Assembly (NCBI RefSeq): GCF_000759475.1
Contig: NZ_CP009454.1
Span: forward strand, 3,472,001-3,536,000
DNA from: Pantoea rwandensis
Lineage (GTDB): Bacteria > Pseudomonadota > Gammaproteobacteria > Enterobacterales > Enterobacteriaceae
Reading direction: 5' to 3'
DNA length: 64,000 nucleotides
Of this stretch, positions 41,632 through 50,441 are shown piece after piece. The notes beneath the pieces were generated by a model that was not told the origin of the DNA, made no database searches, and was given only the letters and a program-made list of their open reading frames with translations. A program made the position numbers and the translations under genes. Numbering within the stretch: the first letter of the stretch is position 1; each line of letters starts with the position of its first letter.

Positions 41632-42693
41632 TCAGGCGTTCCCTTTCACCTTGAGTTTGAGTTGTGCTGCAAAGTCTAGCATGCGATTTAGCGGTATCAA
41701 TGCGGCTTCACGCAGCGCGTCATCGACATGAATTTCATGCTCGCTACCGCCGTGCTCCAGCCCTTCCGCAATCGCTTTCAGGCCATTCATCGCCATCCAC
41801 GGACAGTGCGCACAGCTGCGGCAGGTCGCGCCCTCGCCTGCGGTTGGCGCTTCCAGCAACTCTTTATCCGGCACCGCCTGCTGCATCTTGTAGAAGATGC
41901 CGCGATCGGTCGCCACGATCATTTGCGGATGTGGCAGGTTTTTCGCCGCCTGAATCAACTGGCTGGTGGATCCCACTGCATCTGCCAGGTCGACGATCGC
42001 CTGCGGGGATTCCGGATGAACGAGGATCGCCGCTTCTGGATAGAGCGTCTTCATGCGCTGTAAGGCCTGGGTTTTGAACTCATCATGCACGATGCACGCG
42101 CCCTGCCAGCACAGTACGTCCGCTTTGGTCTGTTGGGTGACGTAACGGCCCAGATGACGATCCGGCGCCCAGATGATTTTTTCGCCCAGGCTGTCGAGAT
42201 GCTCGATCAGTTCAACCGCAATGCTGGAGGTGACGACCCAATCTGCGCGCGCTTTGACGGCGGCTGAGGTGTTGGCGTACACCACCACGGTGCGATCCGG
42301 ATGTTCATCACAGAAGCGATTGAACTCGTCGATCGGACAGCCGAGATCCAGCGAACACTCTGCATGCAGTGTCGGCATCAACACCGTTTTTTCCGGGCTG
42401 AGGATTTTTGCGGTTTCCCCCATAAAACGCACGCCCGCCACCAGCAGCGTTTTTGCCGGGTGGGTGCTGCCGAAACGCGCCATTTCCAGTGAGTCCGAGA
42501 CACAACCGCCGGTCTCTTCCGCCAGCGCCTGAATTTCTGGATCGGTATAATAGTGCGCGACCAGCACCGCATCGCGCTCCTTTAATAAGCGTTTGATTTC
42601 AGAGATGTAATGGGATTTTTCATCCTGGCTGAGACGCGCCGGTTTCGGCGGAAAGGGATAAATCGCGCTTTCGGGATCGAACATCAGACTCAT
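41632..42693 (-). CDS. nadA: quinolinate synthase NadA
   Basis: Iron-sulfur enzyme that condenses iminoaspartate with dihydroxyacetone phosphate in NAD synthesis. The 353-residue protein starts [19 protein letters not shown]. It has [32 protein letters not shown] and the C-terminal cluster cysteines in [15 protein letters not shown], with further cysteines in SLDLGCP and CWQGAC. A NadR-type operator lies 74 bases upstream, so repression under high NAD is expected for nadA-pnuC. Confidence 0.97.
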   Translation of the reverse strand: MSLMFDPESAIYPFPPKPARLSQDEKSHYISEIKRLLKERDAVLVAHYYTDPEIQALAEETGGCVSDSLEMARFGSTHPAKTLLVAGVRFMGETAKILSPEKTVLMPTLHAECSLDLGCPIDEFNRFCDEHPDRTVVVYANTSAAVKARADWVVTSSIAVELIEHLDSLGEKIIWAPDRHLGRYVTQQTKADVLCWQGACIVHDEFKTQALQRMKTLYPEAAILVHPESPQAIVDLADAVGSTSQLIQAAKNLPHPQMIVATDRGIFYKMQQAVPDKELLEAPTAGEGATCRSCAHCPWMAMNGLKAIAEGLEHGGSEHEIHVDDALREAALIPLNRMLDFAAQLKLKVKGNA

Positions 42694-42766
42694 GACACGG
42701 CTCTCGTTTTCTCAATTTAACAAAATCGCCTGTTACAGCGATGATGCGGCATCAAAACCGCCATCG

Positions 42767-42784
42767 TGTTTTATATGCTAAACA
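42767..42784. promoter_or_regulatory. NadR operator of nadA-pnuC
   Basis: TGTTTTATATGCTAAACA fits TGTTTA-N6-TAAACA with one mismatch and is extended to a palindrome by flanking CG/CG. It lies upstream of nadA, as in E. coli. Confidence 0.85.
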
Positions 42785-42828
42785 CGATAGCGGAAATGCG
42801 CGAGAGTGTCGTCTCTTTTTTACCCGGT

Positions 42829-43326
42829 TTACAAGCCACCTAACAATTTCTGCGGGTTTTCCAGTTCCAGCAAGAAAGCTTTCACCGGCAGACCGCCCGC
42901 GAAGCCAGTAAGCTTACCGTTGCTGCCGATCACCCGATGGCAGGGTGCCATGATCGACAGAGGATTTTTACCGTTAGCTGCGCCCACCGCGCGCATGGCT
43001 TTCGGGTTGCCGATCTGTTCCGCGATTTGCTGATAGCTACGGGTTTCACCAAACGGTATGGTGAGCAGCGCTTGCCAGACTTTTTTCTGGAAGTCAGTGC
43101 CGACCGTGTCGTATGGCATGTCGAACTGCTGGCGCTCTCCGGCAAAATATTCGCGCAGCTGGCGTTCGGCCTCGCACAGAATCGGATGCTGATCGTTACG
43201 GCTGATGGGTTTCAGCGGCACGCGTTGCGAGCCTTCGTTTTCCCACAGAATCGCTGATAACCCATTATCGGTAGCAATCAACGTCAGCTCACCAACTGGC
43301 GTTGGAATGATTTTGGCATGATACAT
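42829..43326 (-). CDS. ogt: methylated-DNA--protein-cysteine methyltransferase (Ogt type)
   Basis: Suicide repair protein that takes the methyl group from O6-methylguanine onto its own cysteine. The active site is MAPCHRVIG (C129), preceded by the helix-turn-helix with the arginine finger in MRAVGAANGKNP and the FQKKVWQALLTIPFGETRSY stretch. At 165 residues it lacks any Ada N-terminal domain. It is divergent from an Ada-AlkA chimera, so the two form an alkylation-repair locus. E. coli ogt lies elsewhere. Confidence 0.94.
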   Translation of the reverse strand: MYHAKIIPTPVGELTLIATDNGLSAILWENEGSQRVPLKPISRNDQHPILCEAERQLREYFAGERQQFDMPYDTVGTDFQKKVWQALLTIPFGETRSYQQIAEQIGNPKAMRAVGAANGKNPLSIMAPCHRVIGSNGKLTGFAGGLPVKAFLLELENPQKLLGGL

Positions 43327-43668
43327 AAGGCACCTCCGGCATAAATCAGTGTGTCATTATCGCACTTCTGCCGCGATAAACTGGCTGTTTTCGGTCATGA
43401 GCATAAACTGGTTAGCTGTCCGAAAGCAGCGAGTTTTGCTTTGCCACTTGCGCGACGATACCCAAAATAATGCAAGGCGCATAAAGGCGGCAAACGAGAG
43501 ACTCTTCGAACAGCCGATTCAAACCGCGCTGGCCCGCAGGGGAACCTTCCTTAGGAAGTTCATCATCCCGATGCACTTTATCAAGTACGTGATTCGGATG
43601 AACGAGAGCAGCCAGCGCTTCAGCGCTTTAAAGTAGGAAAGGTATAGCCGGTTTATGAACTGGAGACG
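43327..43668. other. divergent gap between ogt and the Ada-AlkA gene
   Basis: 342 bases that must hold the promoters of both repair genes. The right half contains a hairpin AACCTTCC/GGAAGTT near 43550 and the frame ending MHFIKYVIRMNESSQRFSAL at 43570-43636, whose status is unclear. No Ada box could be placed with confidence. Confidence 0.4.
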
Positions 43669-45132
43669 ATGATGTTTGATCCCGAGATTGCATACCAGGC
43701 GCTGACCTCGCGCGACAGTCGTTTCGACGGCGTGTTCTTTGTTGGCGTGACCTCAACCGGCATTTACTGTCGGCCCATTTGCCCGGTGAAAGCGCCGATG
43801 CAGAAGAACTGCCTGTTTTTTAACAGCGCCGAAGCCGCCGAGAAAGCGCATTTCAGACCATGCCTGCGCTGCCGTCCTGAACTGGCACCGGGCTTCGCCC
43901 CGGTCGATAGCCATCACCGCATCGCCGATCGCTTGATTCGTCGTATTGAAGAGGGCTTGCTGGAGGAACAAGAGACGCTGGCCGATATTGCCAGCGAGTT
44001 TGACCTGAGTGAACGCCAGCTACGCCGCGTGATCCAGCAGGAGCTAGGCGTGTCACCGTTGGAACTGCGCCAAACGCGGCGCATGCTGCTGGCGAAGCAA
44101 CTCTTAACTGAAACTTCGTTGCCCGTCACCGATATCGCCTACGCCAGCGGCTTTCGCAGTTTGCGCCGCTTTAATGATGTGTTTCAGGCTCGCTACCGTA
44201 TGACGCCTTCGCGTCTGCGCAAGCAGAGTCAGCCGGAGAGCGTGACCACCGTACAACAGAGCGCGGAACTGCGTCTGAGTTATCGTCCCCCTTATGACTG
44301 GGATGCCATTCTGGATTTTCTTCAGCAGCGCGTGATGAAAGAGGCTGAGTGGGTTAGTGAAGGGGCTTATCACCGTACCGTGGCGCTGGGAAACTGTCGG
44401 GGCTGGGTGCGTGTCAGCCATTTGCCAGAAAAACAGGCGCTCAAGGTGCAGTTCACCACCACCTTAACGCCGGTTTTGCCTGCTCTGCTGCGTCGCCTGC
44501 GTGACCTGTTTGATTTGGATGCCCAGCCACAGCGCATCAGCGAGCAGCTAAGCCAGGATCCGTTGTTAGCTGAGAGTCTGGCGCGTTATCCTGGGTTACG
44601 CGTTCCTGGGGCGTTTGACGGCTTTGAGTTGGGGGTGCGCGCAATTCTTGGTCAGCAGGTGACGGTGAAAGCGGCCACCACACTGAGCAGTCGCGTGGCG
44701 CAGCGTTTCGGCGAGCCTTTAGCAACGCCCTGGCCTGAACTCTCTCGCCTGCCCCCGACTGCGGAATCGCTCGCTAGCGCAACCAATGATGATATCGCCA
44801 GTCTCGGCATTGTGAGCGCTCGCTCGCAGGCGATTCAGGCGCTGGCACAGGCATGCGCCTCCGGTGCGTTGCGTTTTAACGGCGCAGTGAATCCTGACGT
44901 GGTCCAGCAGCAGTTGCTGGCATTAAAAGGCGTAGGGCCGTGGACGGCGAGTTATATTGCCATGCGCGCCCTGCGCTGGCCGGATGCGTTCCCTAAAGAG
45001 GATATTGCGATTCGTAATAATCTGGGTGGGGTGAGTGCCAAAATGGCAGAGCAGTTATCGCAGGTTTGGCGCCCGTGGCGCAGCTATGCGGTGTTGCATA
45101 TCTGGAAGAGTTTGACGCCGGGTAAGAAATAA
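43669..45132 (+). CDS. Ada-like / AlkA-like bifunctional alkylation repair regulator and glycosylase
   Basis: 487-residue fusion. Residues 1-80 form an Ada methylphosphotriester-zinc domain with C34, C38, C65 and C68 (TGIYCRPICP and RPCLRCRP), C34 matching the Ada methyl acceptor. Residues 85-190 are an AraC-type helix-turn-helix (LADIASEFDLSERQLRR and VTDIAYASGFRSLRRFNDVFQ). The rest is AlkA: an N-terminal fold (LRLSYRPPYDW), FELGVRAILGQQVT, and the HhH-GPD region KGVGPWTASYIAMRAL with a catalytic aspartate at D445 (PKEDIAIRNN). It should sense methylated DNA, activate genes, and remove alkylated bases. It lacks the Ada O6-methylguanine domain, which neighbouring ogt could supply. Confidence 0.9.
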   Translation: MMFDPEIAYQALTSRDSRFDGVFFVGVTSTGIYCRPICPVKAPMQKNCLFFNSAEAAEKAHFRPCLRCRPELAPGFAPVDSHHRIADRLIRRIEEGLLEEQETLADIASEFDLSERQLRRVIQQELGVSPLELRQTRRMLLAKQLLTETSLPVTDIAYASGFRSLRRFNDVFQARYRMTPSRLRKQSQPESVTTVQQSAELRLSYRPPYDWDAILDFLQQRVMKEAEWVSEGAYHRTVALGNCRGWVRVSHLPEKQALKVQFTTTLTPVLPALLRRLRDLFDLDAQPQRISEQLSQDPLLAESLARYPGLRVPGAFDGFELGVRAILGQQVTVKAATTLSSRVAQRFGEPLATPWPELSRLPPTAESLASATNDDIASLGIVSARSQAIQALAQACASGALRFNGAVNPDVVQQQLLALKGVGPWTASYIAMRALRWPDAFPKEDIAIRNNLGGVSAKMAEQLSQVWRPWRSYAVLHIWKSLTPGKK

Positions 45133-45239
45133 ATTCGTGCGGTTAAGGCGAGAGCGGAAGAGCGAAGCGTCCGAGCCATGTATAGGGTCATCGAGTGCAC
45201 ACTTAAGCCGTTAATAAAACAACGACAGTGCGTTCCAGT

Positions 45240-45343
45240 CGGCAATAAGGGGCGGTTGCGTAAAGACGCCGTAAATACATCCCTGTAGGCTCTGGCGGCG
45301 CATCCCTGCGCCGCAAGCTTTACTCCACCGCCCCTTATCACCG
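45240..45343. repeat. palindromic 104-base element, copy 1
   Basis: Ends CGGCAATAAGGGGCGGT and ACCGCCCCTTATCACCG, inverted with two mismatches. The inside holds a smaller palindrome GCGGCGCATCCCTGCGCCGC. Confidence 0.8.
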
Positions 45344-45498
45344 CCTTCATGTCACATTTGTGCGCTTTTTAGGAAGCAGCAACTAAGCCTCATAAGCTGG
45401 CCAAGACGGGAGCGGAAGAGCGAAGCGTCCGAGCTATAGGACAGGGTCATCGATTGCACACTCAGGCCGCAAGCAAAACAACGACTGTGCGTTTCAGT

Positions 45499-45602
45499 CG
45501 GCAATAAGGGGCGGTTGCGTAAAGACGCCGTAAATACATCCCTGTAGGCTCTGGTGGCGCATCCATGCGCCACAAGCTTTACTCCACCGCCCCTTATTGC
45601 CG
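45499..45602. repeat. palindromic 104-base element, copy 2
   Basis: Perfect 17-base inverted ends CGGCAATAAGGGGCGGT and ACCGCCCCTTATTGCCG. The inner palindrome is GTGGCGCATCCATGCGCCAC; both arms changed relative to copy 1 while pairing was kept, which points to selection for the hairpin or to conversion. Confidence 0.85.
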
Positions 45603-45813
45603 CCTTCATGCCGGATCTGTGCGCTTTTTAGGAAGCAACGATTAAGCCTCATAAGCCAGTCAAGGCGGGAGCGGAAGAGCGAAGCGTCCGAGCCATGGAT
45701 GGCGAGGCCGATCCACAAGGATGTGAGACTCCTTCACGATCCGTTCCGCCTTGACGGGCTGACGCTCAGACTCACAGCAATCCCAGCTAACTTCTTTGAG
45801 AAACGCAGAAAAG

Positions 45814-45840
45814 CAAAAAGGCGCCTTTAGGGCGCCTTTC
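45814..45840 (-). terminator. terminator of the tRNA-Lys cluster
   Basis: Nine-base stem AAAGGCGCC/GGCGCCTTT with a five-base loop. The minus strand has a T-run after it, eight bases past the last tRNA. Confidence 0.88.
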
Positions 45841-45847
45841 TACATAG

Positions 45848-45923
45848 TGGTGGGTCGTGCAGGATTCGAACCTGCGACCAATTGATTAAAAGTCAACTGC
45901 TCTACCAACTGAGCTAACGACCC
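45848..45923 (-). tRNA. tRNA-Lys (UUU), third gene of cluster
   Basis: 76-base tRNA read on the minus strand: GGGTCGTTAGCTCAGTTGGT at the 5' end, anticodon loop CTTTTAA (anticodon TTT), T-loop GGTTCGAACC and encoded CCA. Identical to the other two copies. Confidence 0.98.
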
Positions 45924-45955
45924 GCTCGAGGAGCGGCTTACAACTTTAAACTTGA

Positions 45956-46031
45956 TGGTGGGTCGTGCAGGATTCGAACCTGCGACCAATTGATTAAAAG
46001 TCAACTGCTCTACCAACTGAGCTAACGACCC
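45956..46031 (-). tRNA. tRNA-Lys (UUU), second gene of cluster
   Basis: Same 76-base sequence as its neighbours, with anticodon TTT and encoded CCA. It is 32 bases upstream of the third gene and 52 bases downstream of the first. The E. coli cluster at this place also holds tRNA-Val genes; none is present here. Confidence 0.98.
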
Positions 46032-46083
46032 ATCAAGGTTGTGAAGCTTCTGAAGAAAACATCTAACATACAGCAGGTTAAGA

Positions 46084-46159
46084 TGGTGGGTCGTGCAGGA
46101 TTCGAACCTGCGACCAATTGATTAAAAGTCAACTGCTCTACCAACTGAGCTAACGACCC
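46084..46159 (-). tRNA. tRNA-Lys (UUU), first gene of cluster
   Basis: Same 76-base sequence with anticodon TTT and encoded CCA. It is the promoter-proximal copy, 165 bases downstream of cpoB. Confidence 0.98.
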
Positions 46160-46324
46160 ATCTTCAGGCTGCCGGACGCTTTGTTAAACTGCCCGGGCAA
46201 CGGCGGCATATATTACTGATTTAGCGGGAGGGCGCAACCCTTATTTATCACCAAATCACTCAATTGCTTACCTTTCATGCTGCAAGACCAGAAATCATAC
46301 GAAATCCGGTCTCTGCTGCACAAA

Positions 46325-47128
46325 TTACATCCCAGCCAGACGCTTTTGCGCCAGCTTGGCAGACTCGCTGGTCGGGAATTGTTTGATCACTTGTTGATAG
46401 ACCGCTTTGGCTTTCGCCGTATCGTTCTTCTCTTGCATGATCACACCAACCTTAAACAGCGCTTCCGGGGCTTTCGGCGATTTCGCGTAATTTTTTACCA
46501 CAGTGGCAAAATAGTAAGCGGCATCATCTTTCTTGCCCTTGTTGTAATACAACTGACCGAGCCAGTAATTGGCATTGGGCTGATAGGTGGAGTCGGGATA
46601 TTTCTTCACCCACGCCTGCAGGGCCGTGATGGCCTGATCGAACTGCTTCTTCTCAAGAATCAGCGCGACTGCTGCGTTGTAATCGGTATTCGCATCGCCG
46701 GTTTGTGCAGGGGCAGCGGTACTTCCACTGGCATTGCTACCACCTGCATCAGCGTTTCCCGCTGCTGCACCAGCCGCTGCGGCATCACCGCCACCACTCG
46801 CCTGTGCCCCCGCATTACCGCTGCTCAACGTGTCAATCTGCTGATAGAGCTGCTTCTGGCGCTCAATCACCTGATTCAGTTGATAGCTGTTCTGCTGGAT
46901 TTGGCCGCGCAGCGAATCGATATCGCTTTGGTTGTCACTCATCTGCTGCTGCAACTGCTGCAGAAGCTGAGCCTGGGCATTGGAGATACGTTCAAGATTG
47001 GTGACACGGTCTTCGACCGAGCCTGAGCCAACGCTACTGATTGACGCCTGGGCATTAGCGGCCCAGGGGGCCGCTACGCCAACCAGTAACGACAGACTCA
47101 ATAGATGAAGTCTGAAGTTACTCATCAT
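46325..47128 (-). CDS. cpoB: cell division coordinator CpoB
   Basis: Periplasmic protein of 267 residues (formerly YbgF) that links Tol-Pal with PBP1B during septal constriction. It has a signal peptide ending AANA before QASISSVGSGSVEDRV, a trimerising coiled coil (LERISNAQAQLLQQLQQQMSDN and on), a low-complexity Ala/Gly linker, and C-terminal tetratricopeptide repeats (YNAAVALILEKKQFDQAITAL, YWLGQLYYNKGKKDDAAYYF, KVGVIMQEKNDTAKAKAVYQQV). Starts nine bases after pal. A second ATG one codon in is also possible. Confidence 0.96.
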   Translation of the reverse strand: MMSNFRLHLLSLSLLVGVAAPWAANAQASISSVGSGSVEDRVTNLERISNAQAQLLQQLQQQMSDNQSDIDSLRGQIQQNSYQLNQVIERQKQLYQQIDTLSSGNAGAQASGGGDAAAAGAAAGNADAGGSNASGSTAAPAQTGDANTDYNAAVALILEKKQFDQAITALQAWVKKYPDSTYQPNANYWLGQLYYNKGKKDDAAYYFATVVKNYAKSPKAPEALFKVGVIMQEKNDTAKAKAVYQQVIKQFPTSESAKLAQKRLAGM

Positions 47129-47137
47129 GTGATGCTC

Positions 47138-47653
47138 TTAGTAAACCAGTACGGCACGACGGTTTTTAGCGTAAGCCGCTTCGTCATGACCCAGTACAGC
47201 TGGTTTTTCTTTACCGTAAGATACGATAGACATCTGGTCAGCAGAAACGCCTTTACCCTGCAGGTACATTTTAACGGCGCTAGCACGACGTTCGCCCAGG
47301 GCGATGTTGTATTCTGGAGTACCGCGCTCATCCGCATGACCTTCGATGGTCACTTTGTAAGACGGGTTGCCACGCAGGAATGCTGCGTGCTGATCCAGCA
47401 TCTGAGCGTAGTCAGAAGCCACGTCATACTTATCCAGACCGAAGTAAACGATGTTGTTCTGCTGCAGCTGCTGCATCTGCAGACGCGCTTGCTCATCAGA
47501 AGACATGTTACCGTTCTGGCCAGCACCGTAAGCGCCGTTGTCTGCGCCCATACCAGTCTGGTCGTTGTTGTTGTTTTTGTGAGAGCTACATGCAGCTACC
47601 GCGATTACCGGCAGAGCCAGCATCAAACCCTTCAGCACTTTGTTCAGTTGCAT
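47138..47653 (-). CDS. pal: peptidoglycan-associated lipoprotein Pal
   Basis: Outer-membrane lipoprotein of 171 residues. The lipobox cysteine is C22 (VAACSS). After an Asn/Gly-rich linker comes the OmpA-like domain that binds diaminopimelate in peptidoglycan, with [24 protein letters not shown] as its signature region. It works with TolB at the division site. 64 bases after tolB. Confidence 0.98.
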   Translation of the reverse strand: MQLNKVLKGLMLALPVIAVAACSSHKNNNNDQTGMGADNGAYGAGQNGNMSSDEQARLQMQQLQQNNIVYFGLDKYDVASDYAQMLDQHAAFLRGNPSYKVTIEGHADERGTPEYNIALGERRASAVKMYLQGKGVSADQMSIVSYGKEKPAVLGHDEAAYAKNRRAVLVY

Positions 47654-47717
47654 TTCTTTATCCTATTATTTTGTTTGCTATACATTGTCATCCCCCGCTA
47701 TGCAGGGGATTCATGCA

Positions 47718-49013
47718 TTACAGATACGGCGACCAGGCAGGGAATTTGACCTGTCCATCAGTTGCCGGAAGACGCGCTTTGAAACGCCCATCTGTTGAAA
47801 CCAACTGCAACACGGAACCCATCCCCTGAGTAGAGCTATAGATTACCATCGTGCCGTTAGGCGCCAGACTTGGCGTCTCATCCAGGAACGTGTCCGTTAT
47901 TGTTTGAACGGCTCCCGTTACCAGATCCTGTTTGGCGACATGCTGAGCGCCACCGGCGCTGCTGATCATCACCATGGTTTTGCCGTCAGTTGACACATCC
48001 GCATCCTGGTTCTGAGAACCTTCCCAGGTAATACGTTGTGGCGCACCGCCGTTGATACCCACTTTATAAATCTGAGGCGCACCTGCCTGATCCGAGGTAT
48101 AGGCCAGTGTCTGGCTATCCGGGAACCAGGTCGGTTCAGTGCTGTTGTAGCGACCGTCGGTCACCTGACGCGTCTGACCTGAGGCCAGATCCATCACGTA
48201 CAAGTTCAGACTGCCAGTTTTAGACAGCGCGAACGCCAGTTTCGATCCATCCGGCGAGAAGGCCGGAGCACCGTTGTGGCGCGGGTAAGAAGCAACCTGA
48301 CGAATGGCACCGTTTGACAACGTTTGTACCACTAACGCCGACTTACCGCTTTCAAAGGTCACGTAGGCCACTTTGCTGCCGTCTGGAGACCAGGCCGGTG
48401 ACATCAGTGGCTCTGGTGAACGGTGCACGGTGAACTGGTTGTAACCATCGTAGTCAGATACGCGCAATTCATACGGGAACTGGCCGCCGTTGGTTTGCAC
48501 CACATACGCGATACGCGTGCGGAATGCGCCTTTGATACCGGTCAGCTTCTCAAACACTTCATCACTGGCGGTGTGGCCTGCATAACGCAGCCATTGCTTG
48601 GTGACTTTGTAAGAGTTCTGCGCCAGCACCGTGCCCGGTGCACCGCCGGTGTCCACCAGCTGGTAAGCAATCTGGTAGCTACCATCCGGGTTCGGCGTGA
48701 CCTGACCTACGACAACCGCATCAATACCCAACGCGCTCCAGGCTGCAGGTTGCACTTCCTGCGCGCTGGTCGGCTGCTGCGGCAGACGTGAACGATCCAG
48801 CGGGTTGAATTTACCGCTGTTGCGCAAGTCAGCCGCCACGATGCCGCCAATGTCTTCTGGCGCCGCGCCTGGGCCAGCCCATTTGAACGGCACCACACCA
48901 ATTGGGCGTGCGGTGTTCACGCCCTGCGTAATTTCAATGCGCACTTCTGCGTGCAGCATGGCTGCCCACAGCAGTACAAAAAAACCTAAGGTTACACGAA
49001 GTGCCTGCTTCAT
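47718..49013 (-). CDS. tolB: Tol-Pal system beta-propeller protein TolB
   Basis: Periplasmic protein of 431 residues that binds Pal through its six-bladed propeller and TolA through its N-terminus. The signal peptide ends MLHA before [17 protein letters not shown], which holds the TolA box. [16 protein letters not shown] and [16 protein letters not shown] are blade repeats. The frame is open 14 codons upstream, but AGGGAGAA precedes the ATG at 49013 and it matches E. coli. Confidence 0.97.
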   Translation of the reverse strand: MKQALRVTLGFFVLLWAAMLHAEVRIEITQGVNTARPIGVVPFKWAGPGAAPEDIGGIVAADLRNSGKFNPLDRSRLPQQPTSAQEVQPAAWSALGIDAVVVGQVTPNPDGSYQIAYQLVDTGGAPGTVLAQNSYKVTKQWLRYAGHTASDEVFEKLTGIKGAFRTRIAYVVQTNGGQFPYELRVSDYDGYNQFTVHRSPEPLMSPAWSPDGSKVAYVTFESGKSALVVQTLSNGAIRQVASYPRHNGAPAFSPDGSKLAFALSKTGSLNLYVMDLASGQTRQVTDGRYNSTEPTWFPDSQTLAYTSDQAGAPQIYKVGINGGAPQRITWEGSQNQDADVSTDGKTMVMISSAGGAQHVAKQDLVTGAVQTITDTFLDETPSLAPNGTMVIYSSTQGMGSVLQLVSTDGRFKARLPATDGQVKFPAWSPYL

Positions 49014-49129
49014 CTTTTCTCCCTTATCTGAACCTGAGTCCACGATAATTCGCACAGTTCCTGAAAAACACGAGTGTTCATAAATTACGGCAAGCTAACC
49101 TTAGTTCAACCTGCCGTGAGTTACTGCAT

Positions 49130-50416
49130 TTATTGAGGCTTGAAATCCAGTGGTGCATTTTTAAAGACTTGATACACATCCTGACTTGGAGGCTTAGGAA
49201 TGCGAGCCTGTTGAGCAGCTGCCACCGCAGCCTGACATAGCGCAGGGTCACCTCCTTCAGCTTTAACGCCAGCCACTGTACCATCTGGCATCAGCTGAAT
49301 TCGCAACGTACAGGTTCGGCCTTTAAAGCTTTCCCAATCGTAAAACTTACTCTTGATCGCTGCCTGGATTTGGCCTGCATAATTGCTAATATCTGCACCT
49401 GAAGCACCGGACTTCTTCTGATTCCCCTGCCCTGCCGCACCGCCAGAAGCCGTGCCACTTTTCGGTGCATTCTTACCAGACGAGAGTCCACCTAACAGGT
49501 CATCAACGTCACTTTCATTCTTCGCAGCTTCAGAAGCGGCTTTCTTTTTAGCATCTGCGGCTGCTTTCGCTTTGGCTGCTGCATCAGCTTTCGCTTTCGC
49601 GGCAGCATCCGCTTTAGCTTTCGCATCGGCAGCCGCTTTCTCTTTCGCTGCCTCAGCGGCTTTTTCTTTTGCGTCTGCGGCAGCTTGCTCTTTAGCCTCT
49701 TTGGCTTCCTGAGCAGCTTTTGCCTTAGCATCAGCTGCAGCCTGCGCTTTAGCCTCGGCGGCAGCTTGCGCTTTCGCTTCGGCGGCGGCTTTGGCTTGCT
49801 CTACCGCTTTCTCTTTCGCCGCTTCAGCCGCCGCTGCTTTGGCCTGTTCGTCCGCTTTCTTCTTCGCGTCCGCTGCTGCCTGCTTCGCTTCTTCTACCGC
49901 TTTCGCTTTGGCATCTGCCGCCGCTTTAGCCTGCGCATCAGCTTCGGCTTTCGCATCGGCTTTGGCTTTTGCCGCAGCAGCTTCCGCCGCTTTCTGCTGA
50001 TCCTGCGCCTGTTTCGCTGCGGCTTCAGCGGCTTTCTGCTGCTCAGCCTGCTGTTTCGCCTGCTCTTTGGCTTCCTGCTGCGCCTGCAAACGCTCTTTTT
50101 CCATCTCTTTCAGGCGCTGCTGCTCAGCAGCTTGCTTCTGCTGTAACTCTTCGGCCTGCTGCTGCGACTGTTTCTGACGCTGCTGCTCGGCACGCTGGCT
50201 GTCGCGTTGCTGATTCTGCTGGCGATTGTACTGTTCAACCACCGCGCCGGAATCGACCATCACGGCATCAATGTCACTGCCGCCGCCACCGCCGCTGGAT
50301 TCGATCTTTTCGTTAAACGAGCTCCAGATCAGCAGGGCGATCAGCACGATGTGCAGAATCACCGAAATGATTATCGCGCGTTTTAACTTGTCGTTCTGCT
50401 CGGTTACCTTCGACAC
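49130..50416 (-). CDS. tolA: Tol-Pal system protein TolA
   Basis: Inner-membrane protein that spans the periplasm and transmits the TolQR proton-motive signal. Domain I is a helix at about residues 13-35 (AIIISVILHIVLIALLIWSSF) carrying the SHLS-like contact region. Domain II is a long Ala/Lys/Glu/Gln helix of about 240 residues built of AKA(D/E)A repeats. Domain III is the globular C-terminus (IKSKFYDWESFKGRTCTLRIQL) with the two conserved cysteines. It is 428 residues long. The antisense open frames across it come from the repetitive codons. Confidence 0.97.
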   Translation of the reverse strand: MSKVTEQNDKLKRAIIISVILHIVLIALLIWSSFNEKIESSGGGGGSDIDAVMVDSGAVVEQYNRQQNQQRDSQRAEQQRQKQSQQQAEELQQKQAAEQQRLKEMEKERLQAQQEAKEQAKQQAEQQKAAEAAAKQAQDQQKAAEAAAAKAKADAKAEADAQAKAAADAKAKAVEEAKQAAADAKKKADEQAKAAAAEAAKEKAVEQAKAAAEAKAQAAAEAKAQAAADAKAKAAQEAKEAKEQAAADAKEKAAEAAKEKAAADAKAKADAAAKAKADAAAKAKAAADAKKKAASEAAKNESDVDDLLGGLSSGKNAPKSGTASGGAAGQGNQKKSGASGADISNYAGQIQAAIKSKFYDWESFKGRTCTLRIQLMPDGTVAGVKAEGGDPALCQAAVAAAQQARIPKPPSQDVYQVFKNAPLDFKPQ

Positions 50417-50441
50417 TCTCGGATCCCAAAAACGGTTCGCT

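Larger units (their letters stand above)
45152..45700. repeat. tandem direct repeat, 258-259 base unit, about 2.1 copies
   Basis: The unit start GAGCGGAAGAGCGAAGCGTC occurs at 45152, 45410 and 45669. Units one and two agree over nearly their whole length, with scattered substitutions. The third breaks off after about 30 bases, just before the tRNA terminator. Each unit carries the palindromic 104-base element listed separately. Confidence 0.9.
45133..45847. other. 715-base non-coding gap with tandem repeats
   Basis: The gap between the Ada-AlkA gene and the tRNA-Lys cluster. It is filled by two full copies and a partial third copy of a 258-259-base unit, then the tRNA terminator. Short frames in it repeat with the unit and are not called as genes. 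Confidence 0.8.

Noticed and set aside
45084..45718. Short minus-strand frames encoding similar peptides (MKAxIRGGGVKL type)
   Set aside because: Their similarity comes from the tandem DNA repeat, they lack ribosome-binding sites, and they cover palindromic DNA.
45848..46159. tRNA-linked integrative element
   Set aside because: The three tRNA-Lys genes are intact, but no integrase gene and no duplicated tRNA 3' end (att site) was found in the neighbouring repeats.
49685..50146. Plus-strand open frames over tolA
   Set aside because: They arise from the repetitive Ala/Lys/Glu codons of TolA domain II read backwards.
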